Positions 6,904 through 13,647 of a stretch of DNA of 46,479 nt are shown in pieces. Origin of the DNA: Collinsella aerofaciens (GTDB lineage: Bacteria > Actinomycetota > Coriobacteriia > Coriobacteriales > Coriobacteriaceae); the NCBI RefSeq assembly GCF_028207065.1, contig NZ_JAQLFP010000022.1, forward strand, positions 1 through 46,479. Direction: 5' to 3'. The position numbers were made by a program, and so were the translations under genes. The notes under the pieces are model-generated. The model had not been told where the DNA came from. It was given only the letters and a program-made list of their open reading frames with translations, and searched no databases. Numbering within the stretch: position 1 is the stretch's first letter; the number at the start of each line of letters is the position of its first letter.

Positions 6904-7461
6904 ATGTCCGATACCGTTCGTGCCGAGAAAATCGCGCGCGAGGTCGACGATGCCGCCCGTCAGCTTGCCCAGGCGGGCCGCTTGGACCTGATGCATGAGT
7001 TTATCCAACATGGCGATGTGACGGTCTATACGCATGTGACCTCGGTAGCGCGGGCAAGTCTGTCCTTTGCCGAGCGCCTGGGCCGCGTCGGTATCTCCGT
7101 CGACCGCTTATCGCTGCTGCGCGGGGCCCTGCTGCACGATTACTTTCTCTATGACTGGCACGATCCCGACCCAAGCCATCGACTGCATGGCTTTCGTCAC
7201 CCGTTTTTTGCCTTGGCGCGTGCGGAGGAAGATTTTGAGCTGACGCCGCGCGAGCGGAATATTATCGTACGGCATATGTTTCCGCTGGTACCGGTGCCGC
7301 CGACGTGTCGTGAGGCATGGATTGTGTGCCTGGCGGATAAATGGTGCGCACTGCGCGAGACGATTGCCGGCCGTCTGCCGCGCAAAGGCGGCGCGAACGA
7401 TTTGAACGAGGGCCCGAGTGACGGCTCGAGCAAAGAATCGAACGAAAAGAGGAGTGGGTAG
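6904..7461 (+). CDS. HD-domain protein (putative metal-dependent phosphohydrolase)
   Basis: A 185-residue HD-superfamily protein. An early His (YTHVTSVAR, near residue 43) and the HD pair in LLRGALLHDYFLYDWHDP (about residues 71-88), followed by HGFRHP, RHMFP and LADKW with a late Asp, make up a plausible metal site. The substrate is unknown. The C-terminal 30 residues are charged and low in complexity. The ATG at 6904 has a strong AAGGAGG site 6 nt upstream. The next gene starts 3 nt after its stop codon, so the two are coupled; HD proteins next to PF06541 membrane proteins recur in Gram-positive anaerobes, as I recall it. Confidence 0.8.
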   Translation: MSDTVRAEKIAREVDDAARQLAQAGRLDLMHEFIQHGDVTVYTHVTSVARASLSFAERLGRVGISVDRLSLLRGALLHDYFLYDWHDPDPSHRLHGFRHPFFALARAEEDFELTPRERNIIVRHMFPLVPVPPTCREAWIVCLADKWCALRETIAGRLPRKGGANDLNEGPSDGSSKESNEKRSG

Positions 7462-7464
7462 ACG

Positions 7465-8484
7465 GTGGGAACCGCGATCGACATGGCATTTGACGGCGCG
7501 ACGCTTGCCGCCTGTCCGCTCTCGGCGCTGGTACTCTCGTTTGCCTTCTACGGTTTTTGCGGCTGGGTATGGGAGTCGACAGTCTGCGCCATGCTCAACC
7601 ACGGACGCTTTGCCAACAGCGGCTTTTTGCTAGGGCCGTGTTGTCCCATCTACGGTGCGGGCGGCATTGCGTGCTGGTTGCTGCTGCGTGGAATCCCAGA
7701 CGCCTCGAGCCAGTTTGTCGCTGCCGCGCTCGTATGCAGCGTGATCGAATATAGCGTGGGCGTGCTGTTGGAAAAAACGACGGGTGCCCGGTTTTGGGAT
7801 TACTCGCATCTGCCGTTTAACCTGCACGGACGCATCTGCCTGTACTGGGCCTGCGCGTTTGGCTTGGGTGCGTTGTGTATTTGCCGTTTAGTGGAGCCGG
7901 CATTGCTGGGGCTGCTTGGCCATCTGCCGGTGCTAATCGTGCGCTTGGCCGCCTTTATCGTCGCGGTCGCGATGATGGTCGATGCGGTGTGCTCGTTGGC
8001 GAGCTGGCGGCGTCTGTCCGATCAGCTTGAGCGTGTGCGTGCCGACCTTGCCGACCGCATCAATGAGTCGCTTGCCGACGCCTCCGACTCTATGCTCGAA
8101 CGTATTCCCGATTCGGCGATTGACTCGGTGGCGCAGACGCATATCCGCGGTCGCGCCGTTAACGCTTGGCTGGCCGAGCTGGGCGACGCGGCGCTCGATG
8201 CCCTGCGCGAGAAGACTTCGATGCCGACGTTTATCTCGGATGGTGCTCGCGGCCTGGCGCTCGCTGCCCGCCGCGTGGCCGATGCCGCGCCGAGTATGCC
8301 GCGTCCGTCGCTCGGTCGTCGCCTTGCCGGCAAGCGCATGAGCCGCCCGGTACCGAGCGTGTCACTCAGCCGCCGCGACCTACGCTTCTTTAACGCCTTC
8401 CCGCGTCTGCGCATCAATCGTTACGAGGGTGTCATTCGAGCTACCGACCTCCGCGACCGAGCCCGCGAGCTGTTCCGGCGCTAG
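7465..8484 (+). CDS. PF06541-type (CmpB/DUF1113-like) membrane protein
   Basis: About 339 residues. The N-terminal half has about four to five hydrophobic segments with the family signature FAFYGFCGWVWESTVCAML, GFLLGPCCPIYGAGG and FWDYSHLPFNLHGRICLYW (residues about 25-130). The C-terminal half is a charged cytoplasmic region rich in Arg, Ala and Ser with helical patches. The start is taken as GTG at 7465, 3 nt after the upstream stop codon, with the GAAAAGAGGAGTGGG stretch as ribosome-binding site. The family is annotated as a putative ABC-transporter-like membrane protein, but no transport role is established. Confidence 0.8.
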   Translation: MGTAIDMAFDGATLAACPLSALVLSFAFYGFCGWVWESTVCAMLNHGRFANSGFLLGPCCPIYGAGGIACWLLLRGIPDASSQFVAAALVCSVIEYSVGVLLEKTTGARFWDYSHLPFNLHGRICLYWACAFGLGALCICRLVEPALLGLLGHLPVLIVRLAAFIVAVAMMVDAVCSLASWRRLSDQLERVRADLADRINESLADASDSMLERIPDSAIDSVAQTHIRGRAVNAWLAELGDAALDALREKTSMPTFISDGARGLALAARRVADAAPSMPRPSLGRRLAGKRMSRPVPSVSLSRRDLRFFNAFPRLRINRYEGVIRATDLRDRARELFRR

Positions 8485-8550
8485 CCAGAGCGGAGCCAAG
8501 CGCGCCCTTCTCGTTCGCACGTTTCCCGTTCGTTTCGCGTCCGTTGCCGC

Positions 8551-8580
8551 GCCGTTTCCAAGATTGCGGTGCCGTTTCCA
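8551..8580. repeat. Direct repeat of GCCGTTTCCA, period 20 bp, upstream of amtB
   Basis: Exact 10-bp copies at 8551-8560 and 8571-8580 lie in the 198-bp gap before the ammonium channel gene. A 20-bp period is close to two helical turns, which would suit a dimeric regulator. There is no direct evidence of binding. Confidence 0.35.
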
Positions 8581-8682
8581 TTCGACAACGCAGCGTTTAA
8601 CAACGCCGTATCTGGTCTACACCAGTTGCCCCTCGGCCGCATCATGAGCGCCGACAACGTTCATGCGACCAAGGGGGAGCGA

Positions 8683-9960
8683 ATGTACGATACGGGATCG
8701 ACAACGTTTATGCTCATCTGCACCATGCTCGTGTTTTTAATGACACCGGGTCTGGCGTTTTTCTATGGCGGCCTGTCCAGGCGCAAAAATGTCATCAACA
8801 CCATGCTTATGTGCTTTGGCGCCATTGGCCTGGTTGGTGTGCTGTGGATTGTTGCCGGCTGGTCGCTGGCCTACGGTGGCGACGGTTCTAGCCCGTTTAT
8901 TGGCGGCTTTGACCAGTTGCTGTGCCTGCCGGTGCTCAACCAGGTGCTGCAGGCGGCCGAGGGCAATGCTGCGGATGGTGCCGTCTACCCTCAGATCATC
9001 AACATCGCCTTCCAGATGGCGTTTGCCATGATCACCGCCGCTATCGTTACGGGCAGTCTGGCAGGCCGCGTTAAGTTTGGTGCCATGACGGCCTTCCTGG
9101 GCATTTGGCTGCTCGTGGTCTATGCGCCGCTCGCCCACATGGTTTGGGGCGGCGATGGTTCCTTTATCGGCGACATCATCGGCGCGCTCGACTTTGCCGG
9201 CGGCGACGTGGTACACATTTCGTCCGGTCTCACGGGCCTGATTCTCTGCTTAATGCTCGGCCGTCGTCGCGGCTTTGGCATGATGAGCTACCGTCCGCAT
9301 AACGTGCCGTTTGTGGCGCTGGGCGCCGGCCTGCTTTGGTTTGGCTGGTTTGGCTTTAACGGCGGCAGCGAGTTTAAGGCCGACGCCGTGGCGGCGCTCG
9401 CCATCCTCAACACCGTGACGGCCAGCGCGGCGGGCATGGTCTCGTGGCTTGCCGTCGAGCGCGTGCACACCGGTCGTCCCACGCTGGTGGGTGCTAGCAC
9501 CGGTTTGGTTGCGGGCCTTGTGGTGGTTACGCCGGGTGCGGGCTTTGTCGAGCCGTGGGCGGCGCTGGTCATGGGCCTGATCGTATCGCCCGTCTGCTAC
9601 CTGGCCATCAGCCATCTTAAGACCAAGTTCGGCTACGACGATGCGCTCGACGCGTTCGGTTGCCACGGCATCGGCGGCATTTTGGGCGGCGTTCTCACGG
9701 GCCTGTTCTGCGTGCCGGAGCTTTCGTGGACCGGTAAGGGTGGCCTGTTCTACACGGGCGACATGTCACTGCTCATCTCGCAGGTCCTGGGTATTGTGGT
9801 GACGGTCGCCATTGTGCTGGTGCTCGACTTGGTGATCGCCGCGGTGGTCAAGGCGCTGTTCCACGGCAGCCTGCGCGTGGACGAGGCAGACGAGGCGCTG
9901 GGCCTGGATGCGAGTCAGCACGGCGAGAGCGCGTACCCCTCGTTCTCCGGACTCGATTAG
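8683..9960 (+). CDS. amtB: Ammonium channel AmtB
   Basis: About 425 residues, typical of Amt/Mep/Rh channels, which conduct NH3/NH4+ across the cytoplasmic membrane as trimers. It has about 11 hydrophobic segments. Family motifs include PGLAFFYGG near the N-terminus, DFAGGDVVHISSG with the first pore His, WFGWFGFNGGS, and CHGIGGILGG with the second pore His. The C-terminal tail (LRVDEADEALGLDASQHGESAY) is the PII-binding cytosolic tail. The start is ATG 8683 because GGGGGAG lies 4-9 nt upstream; longer forms from 8644 lack a site. The linked PII gene at 10115 is the usual partner that blocks the channel when nitrogen is plentiful. Confidence 0.95.
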   Translation: MYDTGSTTFMLICTMLVFLMTPGLAFFYGGLSRRKNVINTMLMCFGAIGLVGVLWIVAGWSLAYGGDGSSPFIGGFDQLLCLPVLNQVLQAAEGNAADGAVYPQIINIAFQMAFAMITAAIVTGSLAGRVKFGAMTAFLGIWLLVVYAPLAHMVWGGDGSFIGDIIGALDFAGGDVVHISSGLTGLILCLMLGRRRGFGMMSYRPHNVPFVALGAGLLWFGWFGFNGGSEFKADAVAALAILNTVTASAAGMVSWLAVERVHTGRPTLVGASTGLVAGLVVVTPGAGFVEPWAALVMGLIVSPVCYLAISHLKTKFGYDDALDAFGCHGIGGILGGVLTGLFCVPELSWTGKGGLFYTGDMSLLISQVLGIVVTVAIVLVLDLVIAAVVKALFHGSLRVDEADEALGLDASQHGESAYPSFSGLD

Positions 9961-9961
9961 C

Positions 9962-10071
9962 AGCGCGGCTTTCCCAAGCACCCGACCTTGCCCCTCAAAC
10001 CGTCGCTTGCGTACCGAAGTACGCGGCGCTCCTCTTTCGGGGCAATCTCGGGCACTTGGAAAACCCGCGTT
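9962..10071. repeat. Long imperfect palindrome with inner hairpin between amtB and glnB
   Basis: Arms of 33 bp at 9962-9994 and 10039-10071 match at about 26 of 33 positions. Inside, GCGTAC (10009-10014) pairs with GTACGC (10019-10024) around a CGAA loop. It begins 2 nt after the amtB stop codon and ends about 43 bp before glnB, so nearly the whole intergenic space is one structured element. There is no T-tract, so it is not a standard terminator. Confidence 0.8.
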
Positions 10072-10114
10072 ATTGAATGGCAATTCATTTCTTTACTAAA
10101 GAGAGGAATTCACT

Positions 10115-10453
10115 ATGAAGAAGATCACGGCGATCGTCCGTCAGGAAAAACTTGAGGTTCTCAAAGACGCGCTGTTTGCTGCCGATGTTCGCGGCATGAC
10201 CATCAACCAGGTGCAGGGCTGCGGCGCGCAGCATGGCTGGAAGGAATACGTGCGCGGCAACGAGTTGCTTGTCAACACGATCCCTAAGGTGCAGTTCACC
10301 CTCATCTGCGCCGATGAACATGTCGACGGTATCGTTGACATTATCTGCAACGCCGCTCGCACCGGTGCCGTCGGCGACGGCAAGATTTGGGTCGAGCCGG
10401 TCGAAGAAGTCATCCGCATTCGCACCGGCGAACACGGCCCGGCCGCGGTGTAG
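10115..10453 (+). CDS. glnB: PII nitrogen signal protein (GlnB/GlnK family) lacking Tyr51
   Basis: A 112-residue PII protein of normal length, a cytosolic trimer that senses 2-oxoglutarate and ATP/ADP and gates AmtB. The N-terminus MKKITAIVRQEKLEVLKDAL and the C-terminal region GAVGDGKIWVEPVEEVIRIRTGE (B and C loops) are well conserved. In the T-loop, GWKEYVRGNELLVNTIPKV shows Arg47, but Val at 46 and Leu at position 51, where most PII proteins have the Tyr that is uridylylated or adenylylated. Numbering needs no gaps. Modification at Tyr51 is therefore impossible, so signalling is probably by ligand binding alone. The ATG is preceded by AAAGAGAGGAATTCACT. It is co-oriented with amtB. Confidence 0.93.
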   Translation: MKKITAIVRQEKLEVLKDALFAADVRGMTINQVQGCGAQHGWKEYVRGNELLVNTIPKVQFTLICADEHVDGIVDIICNAARTGAVGDGKIWVEPVEEVIRIRTGEHGPAAV

Positions 10454-10455
10454 AA

Positions 10456-10520
10456 TCGACCGTCTGCCATCCGCAACGTTAAAATGCTGCAATGAGGCAC
10501 AAGACTTGCGTTGCGGATGG
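10456..10520 (+). promoter_or_regulatory. Promoter within a 12-bp palindrome upstream of the TetR gene
   Basis: Perfect 12-bp arms CCATCCGCAACG (10467-10478) and CGTTGCGGATGG (10509-10520) flank a 30-nt spacer. TCGACC (10456-10461), an 18-bp spacer and TAAAAT (10480-10485) form a plausible promoter whose -10 lies in that spacer. The right arm runs into the purine-rich stretch before ATG 10528. Confidence 0.5.
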
Positions 10521-10527
10521 GCGGATT

Positions 10528-11190
10528 ATGGGTCGCAATAAATATCCCGAGGAGACGGTCGCGAAGATTCTCGACGCGGCACTGGAGCTATTCTGCGCAC
10601 AGGGTTATGAGGGGACGAGTATTCAAGATATCGTTGACCGTCTCGACGGCATGACCAAGGGCGCTGTCTATCATCACTTCAAGAGCAAAGAAGAGATTTT
10701 CAACGCCGCGTTTGATCGGGCGATGACTCCGATTGTTGAGCACCGCCGCTCGGTGCTTGGCGTCGGTAATATGACCGGAGCCCAAAAGCTCAAGCGACTG
10801 TACGCTCCCGAGTCCGTTGTTCCACAAATTGAGCTATGGGCACGTATGCGTCCTGCAGCAGATCCGGTAAAAAGCTCGCGCCTACTGGCGATGCAGTACC
10901 AGGGCTCATTTGACGAGTCGGCCGATGGCTGTCTCTTGCCAGTGATCGAGGAGGGCATCGCCGACGGCTCCATTGCGTGCGAATGCCCGCGCGAAGCGGC
11001 GGAGGCCGTATCGTTGTTGGCGAATCTTTGGCTGCTGCCATTGTTCCGTCCGCTCGAGCCCAAGGAGCGAATGCTCGCTCGCGCACAATGTTTGGCGCAG
11101 ATGGCTGCCGCGGTGGGGCTCGATTTGGGTAATGAAGTGCTTCAGACAACGGCGCAGATTTGGGACGTATGGGACCGCGCCGGGTGGTAA
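10528..11190 (+). CDS. TetR/AcrR-family transcriptional regulator (of the adjacent MFS exporter)
   Basis: About 220 residues. The N-terminal helix-turn-helix is standard: YPEETVAKILDAALELFCAQGYEGTSIQDIVDRL and TKGAVYHHFKSKEEIFNA (residues about 5-65). The C-terminal half is a ligand-binding domain without a recognisable subtype. Start ATG 10528 is chosen because the HTH begins right after it and a GGATGGGCGG stretch precedes it. Two palindromes, ATACC-N3-GGTAT and ATACATAC-N5-GTATGTAT, lie between this gene and the MFS gene, so it probably represses the transporter. A terminator follows at 11224. Confidence 0.88.
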   Translation: MGRNKYPEETVAKILDAALELFCAQGYEGTSIQDIVDRLDGMTKGAVYHHFKSKEEIFNAAFDRAMTPIVEHRRSVLGVGNMTGAQKLKRLYAPESVVPQIELWARMRPAADPVKSSRLLAMQYQGSFDESADGCLLPVIEEGIADGSIACECPREAAEAVSLLANLWLLPLFRPLEPKERMLARAQCLAQMAAAVGLDLGNEVLQTTAQIWDVWDRAGW

Positions 11191-11195
11191 TATAG

Positions 11196-11210
11196 ATACC
11201 AACGGTATGT
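11196..11210. promoter_or_regulatory. Operator candidate 1 (TetR site)
   Basis: ATACC-AAC-GGTAT followed by GT, just after the TetR stop codon. It shares the pattern ATAC-N5-GTATGT with the second site 61 bp downstream, which supports both as binding sites for the same regulator. Confidence 0.5.
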
Positions 11211-11223
11211 AATTGATTTGTGA

Positions 11224-11245
11224 GGGTAGCCACGGCTGCCCTTTT
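11224..11245 (+). terminator. Rho-independent terminator after the TetR gene
   Basis: GGGTAGC (11224-11230) pairs with GCTGCCC (11235-11241), with one T-G wobble, around a 4-nt loop, and is followed by TTTT. It separates the regulator gene from the MFS gene, which then needs its own promoter near the second operator. Confidence 0.65.
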
Positions 11246-11256
11246 CAAGTCATTAA

Positions 11257-11277
11257 ATACATACTAGTGGTATGTAT
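11257..11277. promoter_or_regulatory. Operator candidate 2 (TetR site) directly before the MFS gene
   Basis: Perfect palindrome ATACATAC (11257-11264), spacer TAGTG, GTATGTAT (11270-11277), ending 13 bp before the MFS start codon. Size and symmetry fit a TetR operator. Binding here would block initiation for the exporter gene. Confidence 0.6.
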
Positions 11278-11290
11278 AGGGGGTGGGCTT

Positions 11291-12553
11291 ATGGCTGGGC
11301 TGAGAGACGTCGGCGTCTCGTTGAAATCAAAAACAGTGCGGTCAATCAGGCTCGCGGAACTTCTGGTTGCGCAGCTGTGCACGTATTCGATGCTGTCGGC
11401 GCTGTGCTTTGCGTATCCACTTTACTTGTTCGATTGCAGTGGATCGTCAACGTTATATGGCGCCGTCGTGGCGACGGCGTTCATACCCGGCGTACTCGCA
11501 ACTCCGGCTGGTGGGATCTTAGCGGATCGGGGAAGACACCGCGAGGTCCTCGTGTCCCTCGGCATTGCTCTGATGACTGCATCACTGCTGTCTATCCCCA
11601 TGAAGCGCTCGTTGCCTCTTGCGGTCGTCGTAGTAGCGATACTTTGTGTTCAATATGGTGTTCAATCGCTGCTAAAGCCAATGCTCCAAATTGAGACGGT
11701 GCGTATGGCGGGTGAAGAGAAGGTTGAGCGGGCCACTGCATTGGTTTCGCAGATGACCATGGTGAGCAATATCTTGGGTCCTGTGGTCGGGACGGCAGTC
11801 TATGGGTGCTTTGGCATCGATGCTCTTTGCACAACCGCGTCGGTGGCGTTTGCGATTTCAGCTCTCTTGTTTGGGGTCGCACTCAAGCAAAACGCCTCAT
11901 CTGAAACGATGAGAGACGGCGCGACTCGCACGACATGCCGAAACGATTTTCGGGAGTCGATTCGGTATCTGTTGCAAAATGCATCATTGGTCGCTGTGAT
12001 TTTGCTTGCGGCAGTTTTGAACCTTGCGTTGGTTGGGCTAACGATTGGCGCTCCCATTATTGTTACAAAGCATCTCGGCATGCAATCGTCCTGCGTTGGG
12101 ATAGTTGAGGTTGCTCTGGGCCTGGGTGGTCTTACCGGCAGTGGCTTGGTCGGCATTTGGCCGCATCGTTTTTCTTTCAATGGCATATGCCGATATGTTG
12201 CGATGATCTGTTTTGGAGTCGCGCCGATTATTGTTACGCTGCTGTTCGGCGTAGATGTATGCGTGTTCACCGTGTTTGCGGTTGGTTCGGCATGGGTCAT
12301 GGTGTGGGCGAGCATTACGTCGGTTGAAATCATCGCGTTTGTTCAGCGGGTAGCGCCGACTGAGCTCTGCGGAAAAGTGCTTTCGGTCGTTTACATGGTC
12401 CTTTCCTGCGCAACGCCTATCGGCCAATTGACGTACGGGGTTGCATATGATCGATGGACACCGGCGATTGTATTCGCAGCCATGTTGGCGGTGCTGACGT
12501 TGACGACGGCTCTGTTTTATCGGCTGAAAAATCGATTGCGGCGATTGTCTTAA
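11291..12553 (+). CDS. Major facilitator superfamily transporter (putative drug exporter)
   Basis: About 420 residues with roughly 12 hydrophobic segments. The loop between segments 2 and 3 carries GGILADRGRHREVL (near residues 75-88), the MFS motif A region. The pattern suggests the MFS exporters of the macrolide-efflux/DHA type, but the substrate is unknown. The start is ATG 11291, preceded by AGGGGGTGG; an upstream TTG at 11213 would run through the terminator and operators. The adjacent TetR gene and palindromic operators suggest substrate-induced expression. Codon third positions contain clearly more A/T than in the neighbouring genes, which hints at horizontal acquisition of the regulator-exporter pair. 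Confidence 0.85.
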   Translation: MAGLRDVGVSLKSKTVRSIRLAELLVAQLCTYSMLSALCFAYPLYLFDCSGSSTLYGAVVATAFIPGVLATPAGGILADRGRHREVLVSLGIALMTASLLSIPMKRSLPLAVVVVAILCVQYGVQSLLKPMLQIETVRMAGEEKVERATALVSQMTMVSNILGPVVGTAVYGCFGIDALCTTASVAFAISALLFGVALKQNASSETMRDGATRTTCRNDFRESIRYLLQNASLVAVILLAAVLNLALVGLTIGAPIIVTKHLGMQSSCVGIVEVALGLGGLTGSGLVGIWPHRFSFNGICRYVAMICFGVAPIIVTLLFGVDVCVFTVFAVGSAWVMVWASITSVEIIAFVQRVAPTELCGKVLSVVYMVLSCATPIGQLTYGVAYDRWTPAIVFAAMLAVLTLTTALFYRLKNRLRRLS

Positions 12554-12611
12554 CGCGCTGGGGCACCGTGAATTTGTGAAGGCGGTGGTACGCCGCGCCG
12601 GGACGGCATTG

Positions 12612-12669
12612 TTTGGACATGCCTCTCCTTCGTCTACAATATCGGGCAGACGAAGGAGAGGCATGTCCA
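12612..12669 (+). promoter_or_regulatory. 22-bp perfect palindrome enclosing a -10 element and covering the RBS and start codon
   Basis: Arms 12614-12635 and 12648-12669 are perfectly complementary, with a 12-nt spacer. A TACAAT -10 (12635-12640) sits at the spacer, with a -35-like TTTGGA at 12612-12617, 17 bp upstream. The right arm contains AAGGAG and the ATG at 12663. Transcripts from this promoter would start near the right arm and lack the left arm, while read-through transcripts would fold and hide the ribosome-binding site. Confidence 0.75.
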
Positions 12670-13526
12670 TGATCAAGATGTTCGCGAGTGACTTAGACGG
12701 AACGCTGCTGAACGCCCTGCACGAGGCGGATGGGACCATCCGCCGCGCCATTCGCGAGCTGACTGAGGCTGGCCTGCACGTGGTTCCCGCGACTGGACGC
12801 TCGACGTTGCCGATCGGCGAGCATGGCTTTACGGGCTTGGCGCTTGACGCCTGCTGCTCCAATGGATCCATCGTGCGCGACAGCCATGGCGAGGTGCTCA
12901 AGACTTGGACCATCGACCCGCAGGTCACTGAGGAACTGCTCAAGGCGTTCCCGGACATTTGCTTTGATTGCTCCACGCCCGATGGCATGTTTTCGAGCGG
13001 TTCGTTCGAGATGCATCAGGCGGGCTTTAAAAAGGACAGCCCCATCAAGCGTATTGTGATGCGCGGCATGCGTGCGCGCGGCGGGTATCACGAGGAACAG
13101 TATTTCGACCAGTCGATCGGCGATATCTTGCGTCACGATGTATGCAAGATCAATTGTCGCGTGACCTCGCCCGAGCTGGAGCGTGACCTTAAGTCGTATC
13201 TTGCCGAGCGATCGGACCGCGTGGTCAACGCGCCGTTCGATCCGGTGATGTTCGAGATCACGGACGTGGCGTGTAACAAGGGCGAGAGTGTGGCCTGGCT
13301 GGCGGGCTACTACGGCATTGCCGAGGACGAGGTCGCGGTTTATGGCGACGGCGGAAACGACATCGCCATGCTCAAGCGTTTCCGCCACAGCTACGCGACC
13401 AAAAACGCTAGCGATACAGCTAAGGCTGCCGCGAGCGCAACTATTGGCAGCTGCATGGTCCACGCCGTCCCCAAACACATGTTCGCCACCATGCGCAAGC
13501 AAAACTCCCGCACCGTCATCGAATAA
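12663..13526 (+). CDS. Cof-type HAD-superfamily phosphatase
   Basis: About 287 residues, the usual length for Cof/IIB HAD hydrolases, cytosolic Mg-dependent phosphatases of sugar phosphates, flavin or pyridoxal phosphate. Motif I FASDLDGTLL is at residues about 7-16, motif II in VVPATGRST near 42-50, Lys of motif III in the NKGESVAWLAGYYGI region near 200, and motif IV YGDGGNDIAMLKRF near 227-240. The start ATG 12663 has AAGGAGAGGC upstream, within the right arm of the palindrome. An internal ATG two codons later is an alternative. The exact substrate is unknown. Confidence 0.9.
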   Translation: MSMIKMFASDLDGTLLNALHEADGTIRRAIRELTEAGLHVVPATGRSTLPIGEHGFTGLALDACCSNGSIVRDSHGEVLKTWTIDPQVTEELLKAFPDICFDCSTPDGMFSSGSFEMHQAGFKKDSPIKRIVMRGMRARGGYHEEQYFDQSIGDILRHDVCKINCRVTSPELERDLKSYLAERSDRVVNAPFDPVMFEITDVACNKGESVAWLAGYYGIAEDEVAVYGDGGNDIAMLKRFRHSYATKNASDTAKAAASATIGSCMVHAVPKHMFATMRKQNSRTVIE

Positions 13527-13557
13527 TGTGACAAAGGGACTGCCCCCTCGTCACATT
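13525..13557. repeat. GGGAC-core palindrome at the HAD gene stop codon
   Basis: Arms AATGTGAC (13525-13532) and GTCACATT (13550-13557) enclose AAAGGGACTGCCCCCTC. The left arm begins inside the stop codon at 13524-13526. It resembles the GGGRCAGG-core palindromes elsewhere in the window, with an unrelated stem sequence. Confidence 0.65.
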
Positions 13558-13569
13558 CCAAATATTGCC

Positions 13570-13626
13570 TTTACGTGTTGATGCACACGGTGTGCAATAA
13601 TACTCGCACTGTGCAATAGTGCACAG
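13570..13626 (+). promoter_or_regulatory. Promoter with two TGTGCA/TGCACA palindromic operators
   Basis: TGCACAC-G-GTGTGCA at 13582-13596 and CTGTGCA-N4-TGCACAG at 13609-13626 are two inverted repeats of related half-sites. A plausible promoter (TTTACG at 13570-13575, 17-bp spacer, TGCAAT at 13593-13598) overlaps the first. They precede the second TetR gene, so autoregulation of that gene and the activase gene behind it is likely. Confidence 0.55.
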
Positions 13627-13647
13627 GTTGAGTAACAGGGAGGACGC

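Noticed and set aside
9962..10071. The amtB-glnB palindrome as a Rho-independent terminator
   Set aside because: There is no T-run on either side, and the stem is much longer than normal.
12576..12662. Longer HAD phosphatase form starting at 12576
   Set aside because: It would translate through the palindrome and promoter. The conserved motif I begins right after ATG 12663, which has a strong ribosome-binding site.
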